Of a stretch of 64,000 bases of DNA, positions 44,960 through 52,263 are shown piece after piece. Made by a program: the position numbers and the translations under genes. The notes under the pieces were generated by a model. It was not told the DNA's origin and did not search any database. It saw only the letters and a program-made list of their open reading frames with translations. Position 1 is the first letter of the stretch. Each line of letters opens with the position of its first letter. This DNA is from Dyella thiooxydans (GTDB lineage Bacteria > Pseudomonadota > Gammaproteobacteria > Xanthomonadales > Rhodanobacteraceae), in the NCBI RefSeq assembly GCF_001641285.1, contig NZ_CP014841.1:3808501-3872500 (forward strand), written 5' to 3'.

Positions 44960-46116
44960 TGGTCGTGGCAATCGGCGTGCTGGTGGTGCTGGTCGGCGGC
45001 TTGCTCGCCCTGGCGAAGTTGCTGCGCGGGCGCAACATGCACATCTGGCTGGGCGGCTATCTGCGTCGCCGCGTCCCCAGGGTCGATGGGCCCGTGCACG
45101 TGATGTTCTGTTTCGTCGACCACTACGAGCCGGCTTGGGGCAAGGTCGATCTGGCCACCCAGCGCGCCCGCGTCGACCGCTGGTGCACCGACTACCGCGC
45201 GATGGCCTCCAGACACCGCGATGCCGACGGTCGCCATCCGCAGCACAGCTTCTTCTACCCGGAGGAGGAGTACCTCCCCGAGCACCTGGACAAGCTGGCC
45301 GCGCTCTGCGCCGACGGCTTCGGCGAGATCGAGATCCACCTGCACCACGACAACGACACGCCGGAGAACTTCCGACAGACCATCGCCGGTTTCTGCCAGA
45401 CGCTGCACGATCGCCACGGCGCGCTGAGCCGCGACCCGGCCACCGGCGAGCTCACCTTCGGCTTCATCCACGGCAACTGGAGCCTGGACAACTCGCGCGC
45501 TGACGGTCGCTGGTGCGGCCTCAACAACGAGCTGATCCTGCTGCGCGAGCTGGGCTGCTACGCGGACTTCACCCTGCCGTCGGCGCCCAGCGACACGCAG
45601 ACGCGCCTGAGCAACGCGATCTACTACGCCACCGACGATCCGGCGCGGCCCAAGTCGCACGACACCGGCGTGCCGGTGCGGGTGGGCGGCACGCCCAGCG
45701 GCGACCTGATGATCGTGCAGGGGCCGCTGGGGCTGAACTGGGCCGAGCGGCGCAAGGGCATCGTGCCGCGCATCGAGAACGCCGACGTGCGCCGCGCCTG
45801 CCCGCCGACCCGTGCCCGCGTCGACCTGTGGGTGCGCACCGGCATCCATGTCGAGGGGCGGCCGGACTGGGTGTTCATCAAGGTGCACACCCATGGCACC
45901 CAAGAGCGCGACATGGACACCCTGCTGGGCCAGGCCATGCATGACATGCACAGCTACCTGGAGAGTGCCTACAACGACGGCAAGCGCCACGTGCTGCATT
46001 ACGTGACCGCACGCGAGGCCTACAACATCATCAAGGCGGCCGAAGCGGGCAAGTCGGGCAATCCCAACGATTGGCGCGACCTCGTGCTGCCGCCGCCGCC
46101 GCATCGCGCCGGGTAG
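44956..46116 (+). CDS. Unknown protein with N-terminal anchor, possible glycoside hydrolase/deacetylase fold
   Basis: A 386-residue protein. One N-terminal helix (MVVAIGVLVVLVGGLLALAKLL) anchors it. The rest has a run of conserved-looking acid/His segments: HVMFCFVDHYEPAWG, HSFFYPEEEYLPEHLDKLA, GEIEIHLHHDNDTPENF, FGFIHGNWSLDNSR and IFIKVHTHGT-like FIKVHTHGTQERDMDTL. The His/Asp arrangement recalls the NodB/polysaccharide-deacetylase superfamily, but I cannot assign a family. GGAGGG lies 8 bases upstream of the first of two adjacent ATGs. It is the last gene of the forward operon. Confidence 0.65.
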   Translation: MMVVAIGVLVVLVGGLLALAKLLRGRNMHIWLGGYLRRRVPRVDGPVHVMFCFVDHYEPAWGKVDLATQRARVDRWCTDYRAMASRHRDADGRHPQHSFFYPEEEYLPEHLDKLAALCADGFGEIEIHLHHDNDTPENFRQTIAGFCQTLHDRHGALSRDPATGELTFGFIHGNWSLDNSRADGRWCGLNNELILLRELGCYADFTLPSAPSDTQTRLSNAIYYATDDPARPKSHDTGVPVRVGGTPSGDLMIVQGPLGLNWAERRKGIVPRIENADVRRACPPTRARVDLWVRTGIHVEGRPDWVFIKVHTHGTQERDMDTLLGQAMHDMHSYLESAYNDGKRHVLHYVTAREAYNIIKAAEAGKSGNPNDWRDLVLPPPPHRAG

Positions 46117-46128
46117 GCAGCCGCGGGA

Positions 46129-46944
46129 TCAGAACGACTGCTGCATCCAGTCGGCGATAAACTCCCGCAGCCGTGCCCGGTCGCCTGCCAGGATGAAGGT
46201 GTGGTCGGCCTCCGGGAATGTCCGCACCTGCACGTTCGGATCGGCGGCAAGCGAGCCGAAACACTCGCCGAACTGCCGTGGGTGGTTGAAATAGCCCAGG
46301 GCGCCGCCGCTGTAGATGAAGCAGAGCTTCCGGCCCTGCTGCGCCATGCCGGTCAGTTCCGAGATCACCTGCTGCCTGGACGGCCATTCCACGGCGAAGC
46401 CCGGCAGGTCCACATCGTCTCGCCGGCCGATGCGTCGCAGCTGCCGCCAGGCCGCCCGGACCACCCGGACGGGGTGGAGCAGCCGCGGCAGGTAGTGACG
46501 CAGGTAGAAGCCGCGCGTCCGGTACGCGTAGCCATCCATGAACACGGTGCCGACCACGCGCGGGTCGATGCTCGCCACGTGGTGGGCGTTCTGCGCCCCG
46601 GAGCAAAGACCCATCAACACGAAGCGCGAGCAGCCGGCATGCTGCTGCAGTACCGCCATGGCGTCCTGCACATCGGCCAGCACCTGGTCCTCGCGCGAGC
46701 CGGCGTCGGCGGTGCCGCTGCTGTCGCCGATGGTGGAAAGGTCGAACCGGAGCGCCGCGTATCCCTGACCGGCAAGCATACGCGCCAGCTCCACCGTCAT
46801 CCGGAAGGGGCCGATGCGATGCACCAGTCCCGCGTTGAGCAGGATGATTCCCGGACGGGGCGCGGCAGCGTCGCGGGAGTCCGGCGTGGAGAGCACCCCG
46901 ATCAGGTGATCGTGTCGGCCGAAGCGGTAGGCCGCCTCCGTCAT
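46129..46944 (-). CDS. Alpha/beta hydrolase, exosortase A system-associated type 1
   Basis: A 271-residue alpha/beta hydrolase. GIILLNAGLVHRIGPFRMTVELARMLA is the distinctive N-terminal pattern of the hydrolase 1 family found beside exosortase-A EPS clusters. LRFDLSTIGDSSG and VLMGLCSGAQNAHH (nucleophile elbow GLCSG, Ser or Cys) follow, and EADHTF near the end carries the catalytic His. Last gene of the reverse operon; its start overlaps the previous stop (ATGA). The substrate is unknown. It could release or transfer an acyl or peptidyl group. Confidence 0.82.
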   Translation of the reverse strand: MTEAAYRFGRHDHLIGVLSTPDSRDAAAPRPGIILLNAGLVHRIGPFRMTVELARMLAGQGYAALRFDLSTIGDSSGTADAGSREDQVLADVQDAMAVLQQHAGCSRFVLMGLCSGAQNAHHVASIDPRVVGTVFMDGYAYRTRGFYLRHYLPRLLHPVRVVRAAWRQLRRIGRRDDVDLPGFAVEWPSRQQVISELTGMAQQGRKLCFIYSGGALGYFNHPRQFGECFGSLAADPNVQVRTFPEADHTFILAGDRARLREFIADWMQQSF

Positions 46945-47693
46945 TGCAGCGTCTCCATATGGCGCTGCACGCGGGCGATCAGCTCGTGCGACTGGATGGC
47001 CACCTCGAGGCGGTCGAGGTCGTCCCAGCCGAGCGGCTCGTCCAGCGCCACGATGTTTCCGGCGCGGGGGAACACGTGGGCCGAGTCGAGCAGCAACGCG
47101 GCAGGAGGAACGGACAGGTGCATCGCCGCCAGCTCGTCCCCGAATTGTTCGCCGTGCGGAAAGCCCAGCCACTGGCCGGCACCTTCCGCCGCAGTCCGCG
47201 GACGGGCGAAGCGGCGGGTGTCGGCAAGCATCTCGGCATGCAACGCCTCGAGCTGCGCCCGATGCGCGACGCCATCGAGGATCGGATCGCACAGCATCAG
47301 CGCGTCGAACGGCTGCCGGTCATGCGCCTGCAGCGCGACGCTGCCGCCGAGCCGTGCGCCGAAGGCGAGCAGGCGGCGGCAGCGGCTACGCTGGCGCAGT
47401 TCCCCGGCCGCGACCAGGGCGTCATCGACGCAGCGGGCGAGCGTGGTCTGGTCGGCGTCGCCGCAGGAGTCGCCGCTGCCGTAGTAGTCGAAGCGCATGA
47501 CGGCCAGTCCCCGCCGTACGAACATGTGCGCGAGCTGGCGGTACAGGCGATGGCTGCGGATCAGGTCCTGCCCCAGCGGTGGGCAGAGCAGGACCGCTGT
47601 GCTGGGCGGGTAGGCCGGTTCGGCCATGAGGCCGAACAGCGATCCTTGCGGCCCGAAGTAACCGGGTATCTCCTTGAGGAGCTCGCCACTCAT
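46941..47693 (-). CDS. Alpha/beta hydrolase-like protein, exosortase A system-associated type 2
   Basis: A 250-residue hydrolase-fold protein. AVLLCPPLGQDLIRSHRLYRQLAHMF and VMRFDYYGSGDSCGD are the patterns of the hydrolase 2 family of exosortase-A EPS clusters. The nucleophile elbow position reads LLAFGARLGGSVAL, with Arg where a Ser would be expected in GxSxG, so catalysis by the standard triad is doubtful. It is coupled by ATGA overlaps to genes on both sides. The role is unknown. Confidence 0.78.
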   Translation of the reverse strand: MSGELLKEIPGYFGPQGSLFGLMAEPAYPPSTAVLLCPPLGQDLIRSHRLYRQLAHMFVRRGLAVMRFDYYGSGDSCGDADQTTLARCVDDALVAAGELRQRSRCRRLLAFGARLGGSVALQAHDRQPFDALMLCDPILDGVAHRAQLEALHAEMLADTRRFARPRTAAEGAGQWLGFPHGEQFGDELAAMHLSVPPAALLLDSAHVFPRAGNIVALDEPLGWDDLDRLEVAIQSHELIARVQRHMETLQ

Positions 47694-49003
47694 CGCCGGA
47701 AGATCACCCCGACATAGATCCGGTTCTCGTGAAAGCTCTGGCCCGCCGCGTCGCTATGCCGCTGCTGGTGCAGGAAGGACACGCGCCACGACCAGTGCAC
47801 CGTGCGCTGGTCGGTAAGGGCGACCTCGTAGCTGACCGTGCGGTCCAGGCGATTGAGGGTGTCGTAGCGCAGCCGCTCGCCGTTGACATAGGCCGAGAGC
47901 AGCAGCGTGGGACGGAACTTGTAGTCCAGACCGACGTTGGCGCCCTTGCCGACCTGATCGTAGGTCGTGTCGTTCACGTAGCTCAGCTTGCGATAGTAGG
48001 GAGCGAGCGAGAACGTCAGGCGGTCCGAGCGCCAGGCATAGGCGAGCTCGCCACGGCGCTCCAGATAGACCTGCGGCCCCACCACGGTCTGCCCGGTCAC
48101 GATGCCGCCACGCCCCTCGACCGGCGAGGTGAGGTCCGGCTCGAGCATGCTCTGCGCCGCATCGGTGTATTGCCGCGCCAGGTTCACGCTCAGCGAATTG
48201 GTCTCGCTGGGGTGCCAGGTACCGGTGGCGCTCAGCATCGAGCCGGAATACGAGCGGGGCGAGCCCTGGTCGAACTGAAGGTGCGTCCAGCCGGCCGACA
48301 CGTCCAGCTCGGTATGGGCGGAGCTGCCCTGGTAGCGGCCGAAGAACTGGTCGCGTCGGTAATCCGATCCCGGCAGCGCCGAGGTGTAGTGGACCTTCTG
48401 GGTCTCGGCGTTCAGCGATCCCACGTCGCTGTGGCTGAAGTCGTGGATCAGCCGGGCGGCGAACTGGCCGCGCTGCGAGTCGAACTGCTTGGTCTTCTGC
48501 GCCCGGCTGTCGATGTAGCGGGCATCCACCTGGCCATGCCAGGCCGACGCGAGATCGAAGCGCAGGGTCGGCCCCAGGCTGAGCACGTTGGTCTGCTGGA
48601 GGTTGGTCGGCGAATTGCTGACCGTCGAGTCGACCGGCTGCACCGCGGCGTAATCCTCTACCACGAAATCCAGGCGCTGCGGCGAAATGGACCAGTTGGC
48701 CTGGCCGGAGAGCTGGGTCTGGGTCTGGTTGCTGAAACGCGAACCGAGGTAGTCCCGGTATTCGATGCTGCCGAGCACATGGGCCTGCAGGTCCTCGCCC
48801 TGCTGGTCGAAGCGGAACGTGGCGCCCGGAATCAGCGTGCTCTGGCTGATCGGATCGGTCGCGCTCAGCGTGATGTTGTCGCTGTGCTCGATGCCGGTGT
48901 AAAGGGTGTAATCCAGTTGCCCGGCCCGGGCTCCGGCGCAGGCGAACAGGCTGGTGATCGTGGCGGCGAGGATGCGCCGTGAGCAGCGATGATGTGCGGA
49001 CAT
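47690..49003 (-). CDS. Outer-membrane beta-barrel protein of the EPS cluster
   Basis: A 437-residue exported protein. A signal peptide (to about residue 28, ARAG) is followed by YTLYTGIEHSDNITLSATDP and alternating amphipathic strands throughout. It ends in an aromatic-basic strand (HENRIYVGVIFRR). This pattern fits the outer-membrane barrels found in exosortase-type and other EPS export loci. The start is set by a GAAGGGG upstream of MSAHH. It may form the polymer's exit channel together with the OPX lipoprotein. A 155-base gap separates it from the kinase-like gene. Confidence 0.8.
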   Translation of the reverse strand: MSAHHRCSRRILAATITSLFACAGARAGQLDYTLYTGIEHSDNITLSATDPISQSTLIPGATFRFDQQGEDLQAHVLGSIEYRDYLGSRFSNQTQTQLSGQANWSISPQRLDFVVEDYAAVQPVDSTVSNSPTNLQQTNVLSLGPTLRFDLASAWHGQVDARYIDSRAQKTKQFDSQRGQFAARLIHDFSHSDVGSLNAETQKVHYTSALPGSDYRRDQFFGRYQGSSAHTELDVSAGWTHLQFDQGSPRSYSGSMLSATGTWHPSETNSLSVNLARQYTDAAQSMLEPDLTSPVEGRGGIVTGQTVVGPQVYLERRGELAYAWRSDRLTFSLAPYYRKLSYVNDTTYDQVGKGANVGLDYKFRPTLLLSAYVNGERLRYDTLNRLDRTVSYEVALTDQRTVHWSWRVSFLHQQRHSDAAGQSFHENRIYVGVIFRR

Positions 49004-49098
49004 AGTCTTACCCCTTCCGGGCCAGGATGCGGGGATGCGCGTGCTTCTCCCACCGGGCATGCCGATGGAAAACAGCTCACCTGCTCCCCTGTTTTGGG

Positions 49099-49126
49099 CC
49101 GCGCCGCCCTTGCGGGCGTCGCGCGG
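49099..49126 (-). other. Long GC-rich hairpin in the kinase-barrel gap
   Basis: Two stacked stems (6 bp and 5 bp, with a 2-base bulge on one side) around a TTGC loop. It lies in the 155-base gap between the BY-kinase-like gene and the barrel gene. It lacks a T run on the minus strand, so it is not a classical terminator. It could be a partial attenuator or a processing site. Confidence 0.4.
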
Positions 49127-49158
49127 GTATCACGCGAAAACCTTGGCCAGTCGTCCTC

Positions 49159-49935
49159 TCAAGGAGCCTGGTTGAAGATCACGCCCGCCAGCTTGGACCG
49201 GTCGAACCTGCTGGCGGCCTGCATGATCGCTGCGGGTGTGTCCTTGCCGTAGCCGGCCACGAGCACGACGAAGTCCGCCAGTTCGGCCAGGATGCGGGCA
49301 TCCGGCGACCCCTTCACGGCAGGGCCGTCGAGGAAAATGTAGCGGTCGTTGTAGCGGCTCCGCAGCGAGTCCACCATCGCCCGCATGCGGAACGAGGAAA
49401 AGTACTCGCCGACATTCTCGCGCGCAGTGCCGGCGGGAATCAGCCGCACGTGGCGCAGCACGGTCGGATAGATCACCGACTGGATTCCGCGCGAGGGATG
49501 GTCGAGGAAGTCGATCAGGCCGCCGTTGTCGGTATCCACACCGAGCACGCGGTGCTGCTCGGGATAGCGCAGGTTGCAGTCGATCAGCAGGCTGGTCTTG
49601 GACTGGTCGAATGCAAAGGCCGCGGCCAGGTTGCGCGCCACGAAGCTTGCGCCGCAGCCGGGGCTCACGGCCACCACCAGGGTGATGAAGTTCTGGTCGT
49701 TGGCCAGTTCCAGGAGCCGGGTGCGGATCTCGCGGAACACGTCGGCCTGGCTGCGCGAGGACTGCTCGGCATGGATCAGCCGCCGCTGCTCGAGCTGGGA
49801 CGGCACCAGGGCACGCGTCTCCTCCATGAGTGCGATCGACTGGCTGTCGCTCTTGCGCGGAAGCTGGTCGCCCGGTCCGTTGTTGGAACCGACCGGCAAC
49901 TGGCCTTCCCCGGTATGGTCGTCGCGCATGTTCAT
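49159..49935 (-). CDS. BY-kinase-like P-loop protein lacking the Walker A lysine
   Basis: A 258-residue cytoplasmic protein of the CpsD/CapB-like family, normally a tyrosine autokinase partnering the chain-length protein. FITLVVAVSPGCGASFVARNLAAAF is the Walker A region (about residues 83-107), but Ala96 replaces the nucleotide-binding lysine. Walker A' (LLIDCNLRYPEQH) and Walker B (RYIFLDGPAV) are recognisable. The C-terminus (GVIFNQAP) has no tyrosine cluster. It may be a pseudokinase scaffold. The start at 49935 overlaps the chain-length gene stop by ATGA. Confidence 0.82.
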   Translation of the reverse strand: MNMRDDHTGEGQLPVGSNNGPGDQLPRKSDSQSIALMEETRALVPSQLEQRRLIHAEQSSRSQADVFREIRTRLLELANDQNFITLVVAVSPGCGASFVARNLAAAFAFDQSKTSLLIDCNLRYPEQHRVLGVDTDNGGLIDFLDHPSRGIQSVIYPTVLRHVRLIPAGTARENVGEYFSSFRMRAMVDSLRSRYNDRYIFLDGPAVKGSPDARILAELADFVVLVAGYGKDTPAAIMQAASRFDRSKLAGVIFNQAP

Positions 49936-51482
49936 GCTGCAGCCCTCAGGTTGATCCATACCGAAACGAGGTAGGCCAGCACGATGGCGAAGGCGACCGC
50001 TCCCAGCAGGATGAACTGCATCTGCTGGCGACGACGGTCCTGCGGCGCCTGGTAGTACGGAATGGTCGCCAGCATGGGCAGCCCGGTGAGCTGCTCGAGC
50101 TGTTCGGCCGAGCGGACGCGGGGATCGAACCGTACCAGCAGGAACAGCAGTCCGAGCGGTACGCCGATGGCCATCACGATGCCGACCAGGGCGAAATGGA
50201 TGAAGCGCAGTCCGGATGGCGCCAGCGGCAGCGTGGCGGGGTCCTGCACGATGAAGTTCAGTCCCTGCTGGGTGGCGTCCAGGTTCATCGAGACGCGCGC
50301 GTTCTCCCGGCGCTTGAGCAGATCCTGGTAGACGTCGCGGTTGACGTCGTAATCGCGGGTCAGCTCGGCGACCACGTTCTCCGAACCGGCCACGCGCTTG
50401 GCGCGCTCGAGCTCGTCGTTGAGCATGGCCTGGCTGGCGCTCAGGCGCGCGCCGGTGGCGGCGATGTCTCCGCGCAGCGCGGCGAGCTGGCTCTTCAGTT
50501 GCTGGTACAGCGGGTTGAACTGCGCATTGCCGTCGATCGCCACTGGTGTGCCGGCGAGCTTGGCGGCCTGCCGCTTGGCGTCTTCGGCCTGGATCTGCCG
50601 TTTGATGTCGTCCATCTGGTGGCGGGTCCGCACCACGTCCGGATATTCGTTGGTGTAGTTGAGCAGCAGCTTGTCCAGTTTCGCCTGCAGGTCGGCCAGT
50701 TGGGCGCGGTAGACGCCGTCGGTGGTCTGCACGGCGGTCACTTCGGATTCGCCCGAGAGCTGGGACATCAGCGACGCTTCCTGCGAGCGCTTCTGCATCA
50801 GGTCGAGCTTGGCGGTCTCCACCTGGGTGCGCAGCTCGCTGATGCGCGAATTGATGTTGGCGTCGCTGCCGGGCCGCGCGTCGATGTTGTTCTCGCGATA
50901 GCGCTTGAGGTTTTCCTCGGCGGCCGTCAGTTTCTGCCGGTACGCCTCGACCTGGCTGTCGATGAACTTGTACGCGTCGCGGCTCTCGCGCTGCTTGGAC
51001 GCGAGGCTTTCGCTGATGAACAGCTTGCTGAAGTCGCGGGTCACCTCGAACGCGCGCTTCGGATCGGAATCGTGATAGCTGATGGTGATCAGGTTGCCGT
51101 GGCTCAGATTGACCACGGTGCGAGCCTTGATGCCGTCGATGATGCGGTCGATCTCGGCCGGGGACGGTTTGTCCTGGAGCAGACCGGCGTCGGCGAGCAC
51201 CTGGTTCATCACCGGGCGACTGAAGATCACGTCACGCGCGATGTTGGCGCGATTCTTGGTGCCCGTCGGCGAGGCGGCGCCCTCCATCAGCGGCGTGATG
51301 ATGCTGCTCTCCTGCGCGAGGATCGTGGTGCTCGCGTCGTAGCGCTTTGGCCACGCAAGACCCAGTGCGAGCGCGCCGAGCGCGATCACCACGAAGATCA
51401 GGATCATCGTGCCCAGCCGGCGCCTCGCCTCGGTCAACAGCACCGGTAGCAAGGACTGCAGGCTCGGTTGTTCGTCCTTCAT
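49932..51482 (-). CDS. Polysaccharide chain-length determinant (Wzz/XrtA-associated type)
   Basis: A 516-residue polysaccharide co-polymerase. Two transmembrane helices bracket a long periplasmic coiled-coil domain: one near residues 23-45 (LGTMILIFVVIALGALALGLAW) and one near 440-465 (FIHFALVGIVMAIGVPLGLLFLLV), plus a third hydrophobic segment near the C-terminus. The helical middle (FIDSQVEAYRQKLTAAEENLKRY and DKLLLNYTNEYPDVVRTRHQ) matches the form found in exosortase-A EPS clusters. It would control polymer length together with the kinase-like protein encoded next. Confidence 0.9.
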   Translation of the reverse strand: MKDEQPSLQSLLPVLLTEARRRLGTMILIFVVIALGALALGLAWPKRYDASTTILAQESSIITPLMEGAASPTGTKNRANIARDVIFSRPVMNQVLADAGLLQDKPSPAEIDRIIDGIKARTVVNLSHGNLITISYHDSDPKRAFEVTRDFSKLFISESLASKQRESRDAYKFIDSQVEAYRQKLTAAEENLKRYRENNIDARPGSDANINSRISELRTQVETAKLDLMQKRSQEASLMSQLSGESEVTAVQTTDGVYRAQLADLQAKLDKLLLNYTNEYPDVVRTRHQMDDIKRQIQAEDAKRQAAKLAGTPVAIDGNAQFNPLYQQLKSQLAALRGDIAATGARLSASQAMLNDELERAKRVAGSENVVAELTRDYDVNRDVYQDLLKRRENARVSMNLDATQQGLNFIVQDPATLPLAPSGLRFIHFALVGIVMAIGVPLGLLFLLVRFDPRVRSAEQLEQLTGLPMLATIPYYQAPQDRRRQQMQFILLGAVAFAIVLAYLVSVWINLRAAA

Positions 51483-51514
51483 GAGTACCGCTCCCCCTGT
51501 CGGGCTTTCCTGGT

Positions 51515-52135
51515 TCAGAACGAGCGCTGCGGCACGGTGATGACGTCGCCCGGCTGGACCGGATAGTTGGTGCCCAGCTTGCCGTCCTGAAGGATCTGAC
51601 CCAGCTGCACCGCGTAGGACGAGGTGGTCGACTTGGTCTTGCGATAGAGCTCGGTCCGGTCCGGTGCCGCGAACTCGGTGATGCCGCCTGCGGCCAACAC
51701 CGCATCGAGCACCGTCATGCCCTGGTGGTAGGGAATCGAGACCGGATTGCGTACAGCGCCGGTCACGCGGACCCGCAGCAGATACTCGTGGCTGCGCAGC
51801 TCGGTCACGATGACCGCCACCTGCGGATCGCGGATGAAGCTCTTCAGGCGCTCCTTGATGTCGGCCGACACCTGGTCCGGCGTCTTGCCGCCCGCCACCA
51901 CGTCTCCGATCAGTGGCACCGTGATGCGGCCGTCCGGACGGACCGGCACCTTCACGCTGAGGTCGGGATTGTTCCAGACCGAGACTTCGAGCAGGTCATC
52001 GACGCCGATGTGGTACTGCGTCATGGCCTGCGCATCGGGGTTGAACACGGGCGCGTCGGTCGAGCCCTGGGTGGTCGCACATGCGGCGAGCACGAGGCTG
52101 AAGAGCGCTGCAAGTAGAGCCTGATAGATCTTCAT
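51515..52135 (-). CDS. Polysaccharide export lipoprotein (OPX, Wza-like short form)
   Basis: A 206-residue outer-membrane lipoprotein. The lipobox LVLAACATT places the lipidated Cys after a short signal. The polysaccharide export domain (YHIGVDDLLEVSVWNNPDLSVKVPVRPDGRITVPLIGDVVAGGKTP) is followed by a SLBB-like segment (LLRVRVTGAVRNPVSIPYHQGMTVLDAVLAAGG). It is shorter than E. coli Wza, as in exosortase-A-type loci. The start is the ATG at MKIYQ. First gene of the reverse operon, 32 bases before the chain-length gene. Confidence 0.92.
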   Translation of the reverse strand: MKIYQALLAALFSLVLAACATTQGSTDAPVFNPDAQAMTQYHIGVDDLLEVSVWNNPDLSVKVPVRPDGRITVPLIGDVVAGGKTPDQVSADIKERLKSFIRDPQVAVIVTELRSHEYLLRVRVTGAVRNPVSIPYHQGMTVLDAVLAAGGITEFAAPDRTELYRKTKSTTSSYAVQLGQILQDGKLGTNYPVQPGDVITVPQRSF

Positions 52136-52172
52136 AAATGTGAACCAGTTCCATTGACTCGTTGTTAACCGG

Positions 52173-52181
52173 ATATTAGCA
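52173..52181 (-). promoter_or_regulatory. Extended -10 promoter candidate for the export operon
   Basis: On the minus strand TGC is followed directly by TAATAT, an extended -10. The start site would lie near 52166, about 31 bases before the ATG of the OPX gene. The GGCTGCTAAT 10-mer around it (52175-52184 on the minus strand) is identical to that upstream of the forward PKS-NRPS/EPS operon. Confidence 0.45.
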
Positions 52182-52263
52182 GCCAATTGTTTCCGGGAGC
52201 CATGCCGGGGTGCCGGGAGCGCAGATCGGTTCCGACCCCAAGCGGTCGGTTTTCGGCGACCAT

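Noticed and set aside
46129-52135. Exosortase/PEP-CTERM system
   Set aside because: Although several associated families are present, I find no exosortase-like membrane gene with its Cys/Arg/His motif and no PEP-CTERM signal in any protein of the window.
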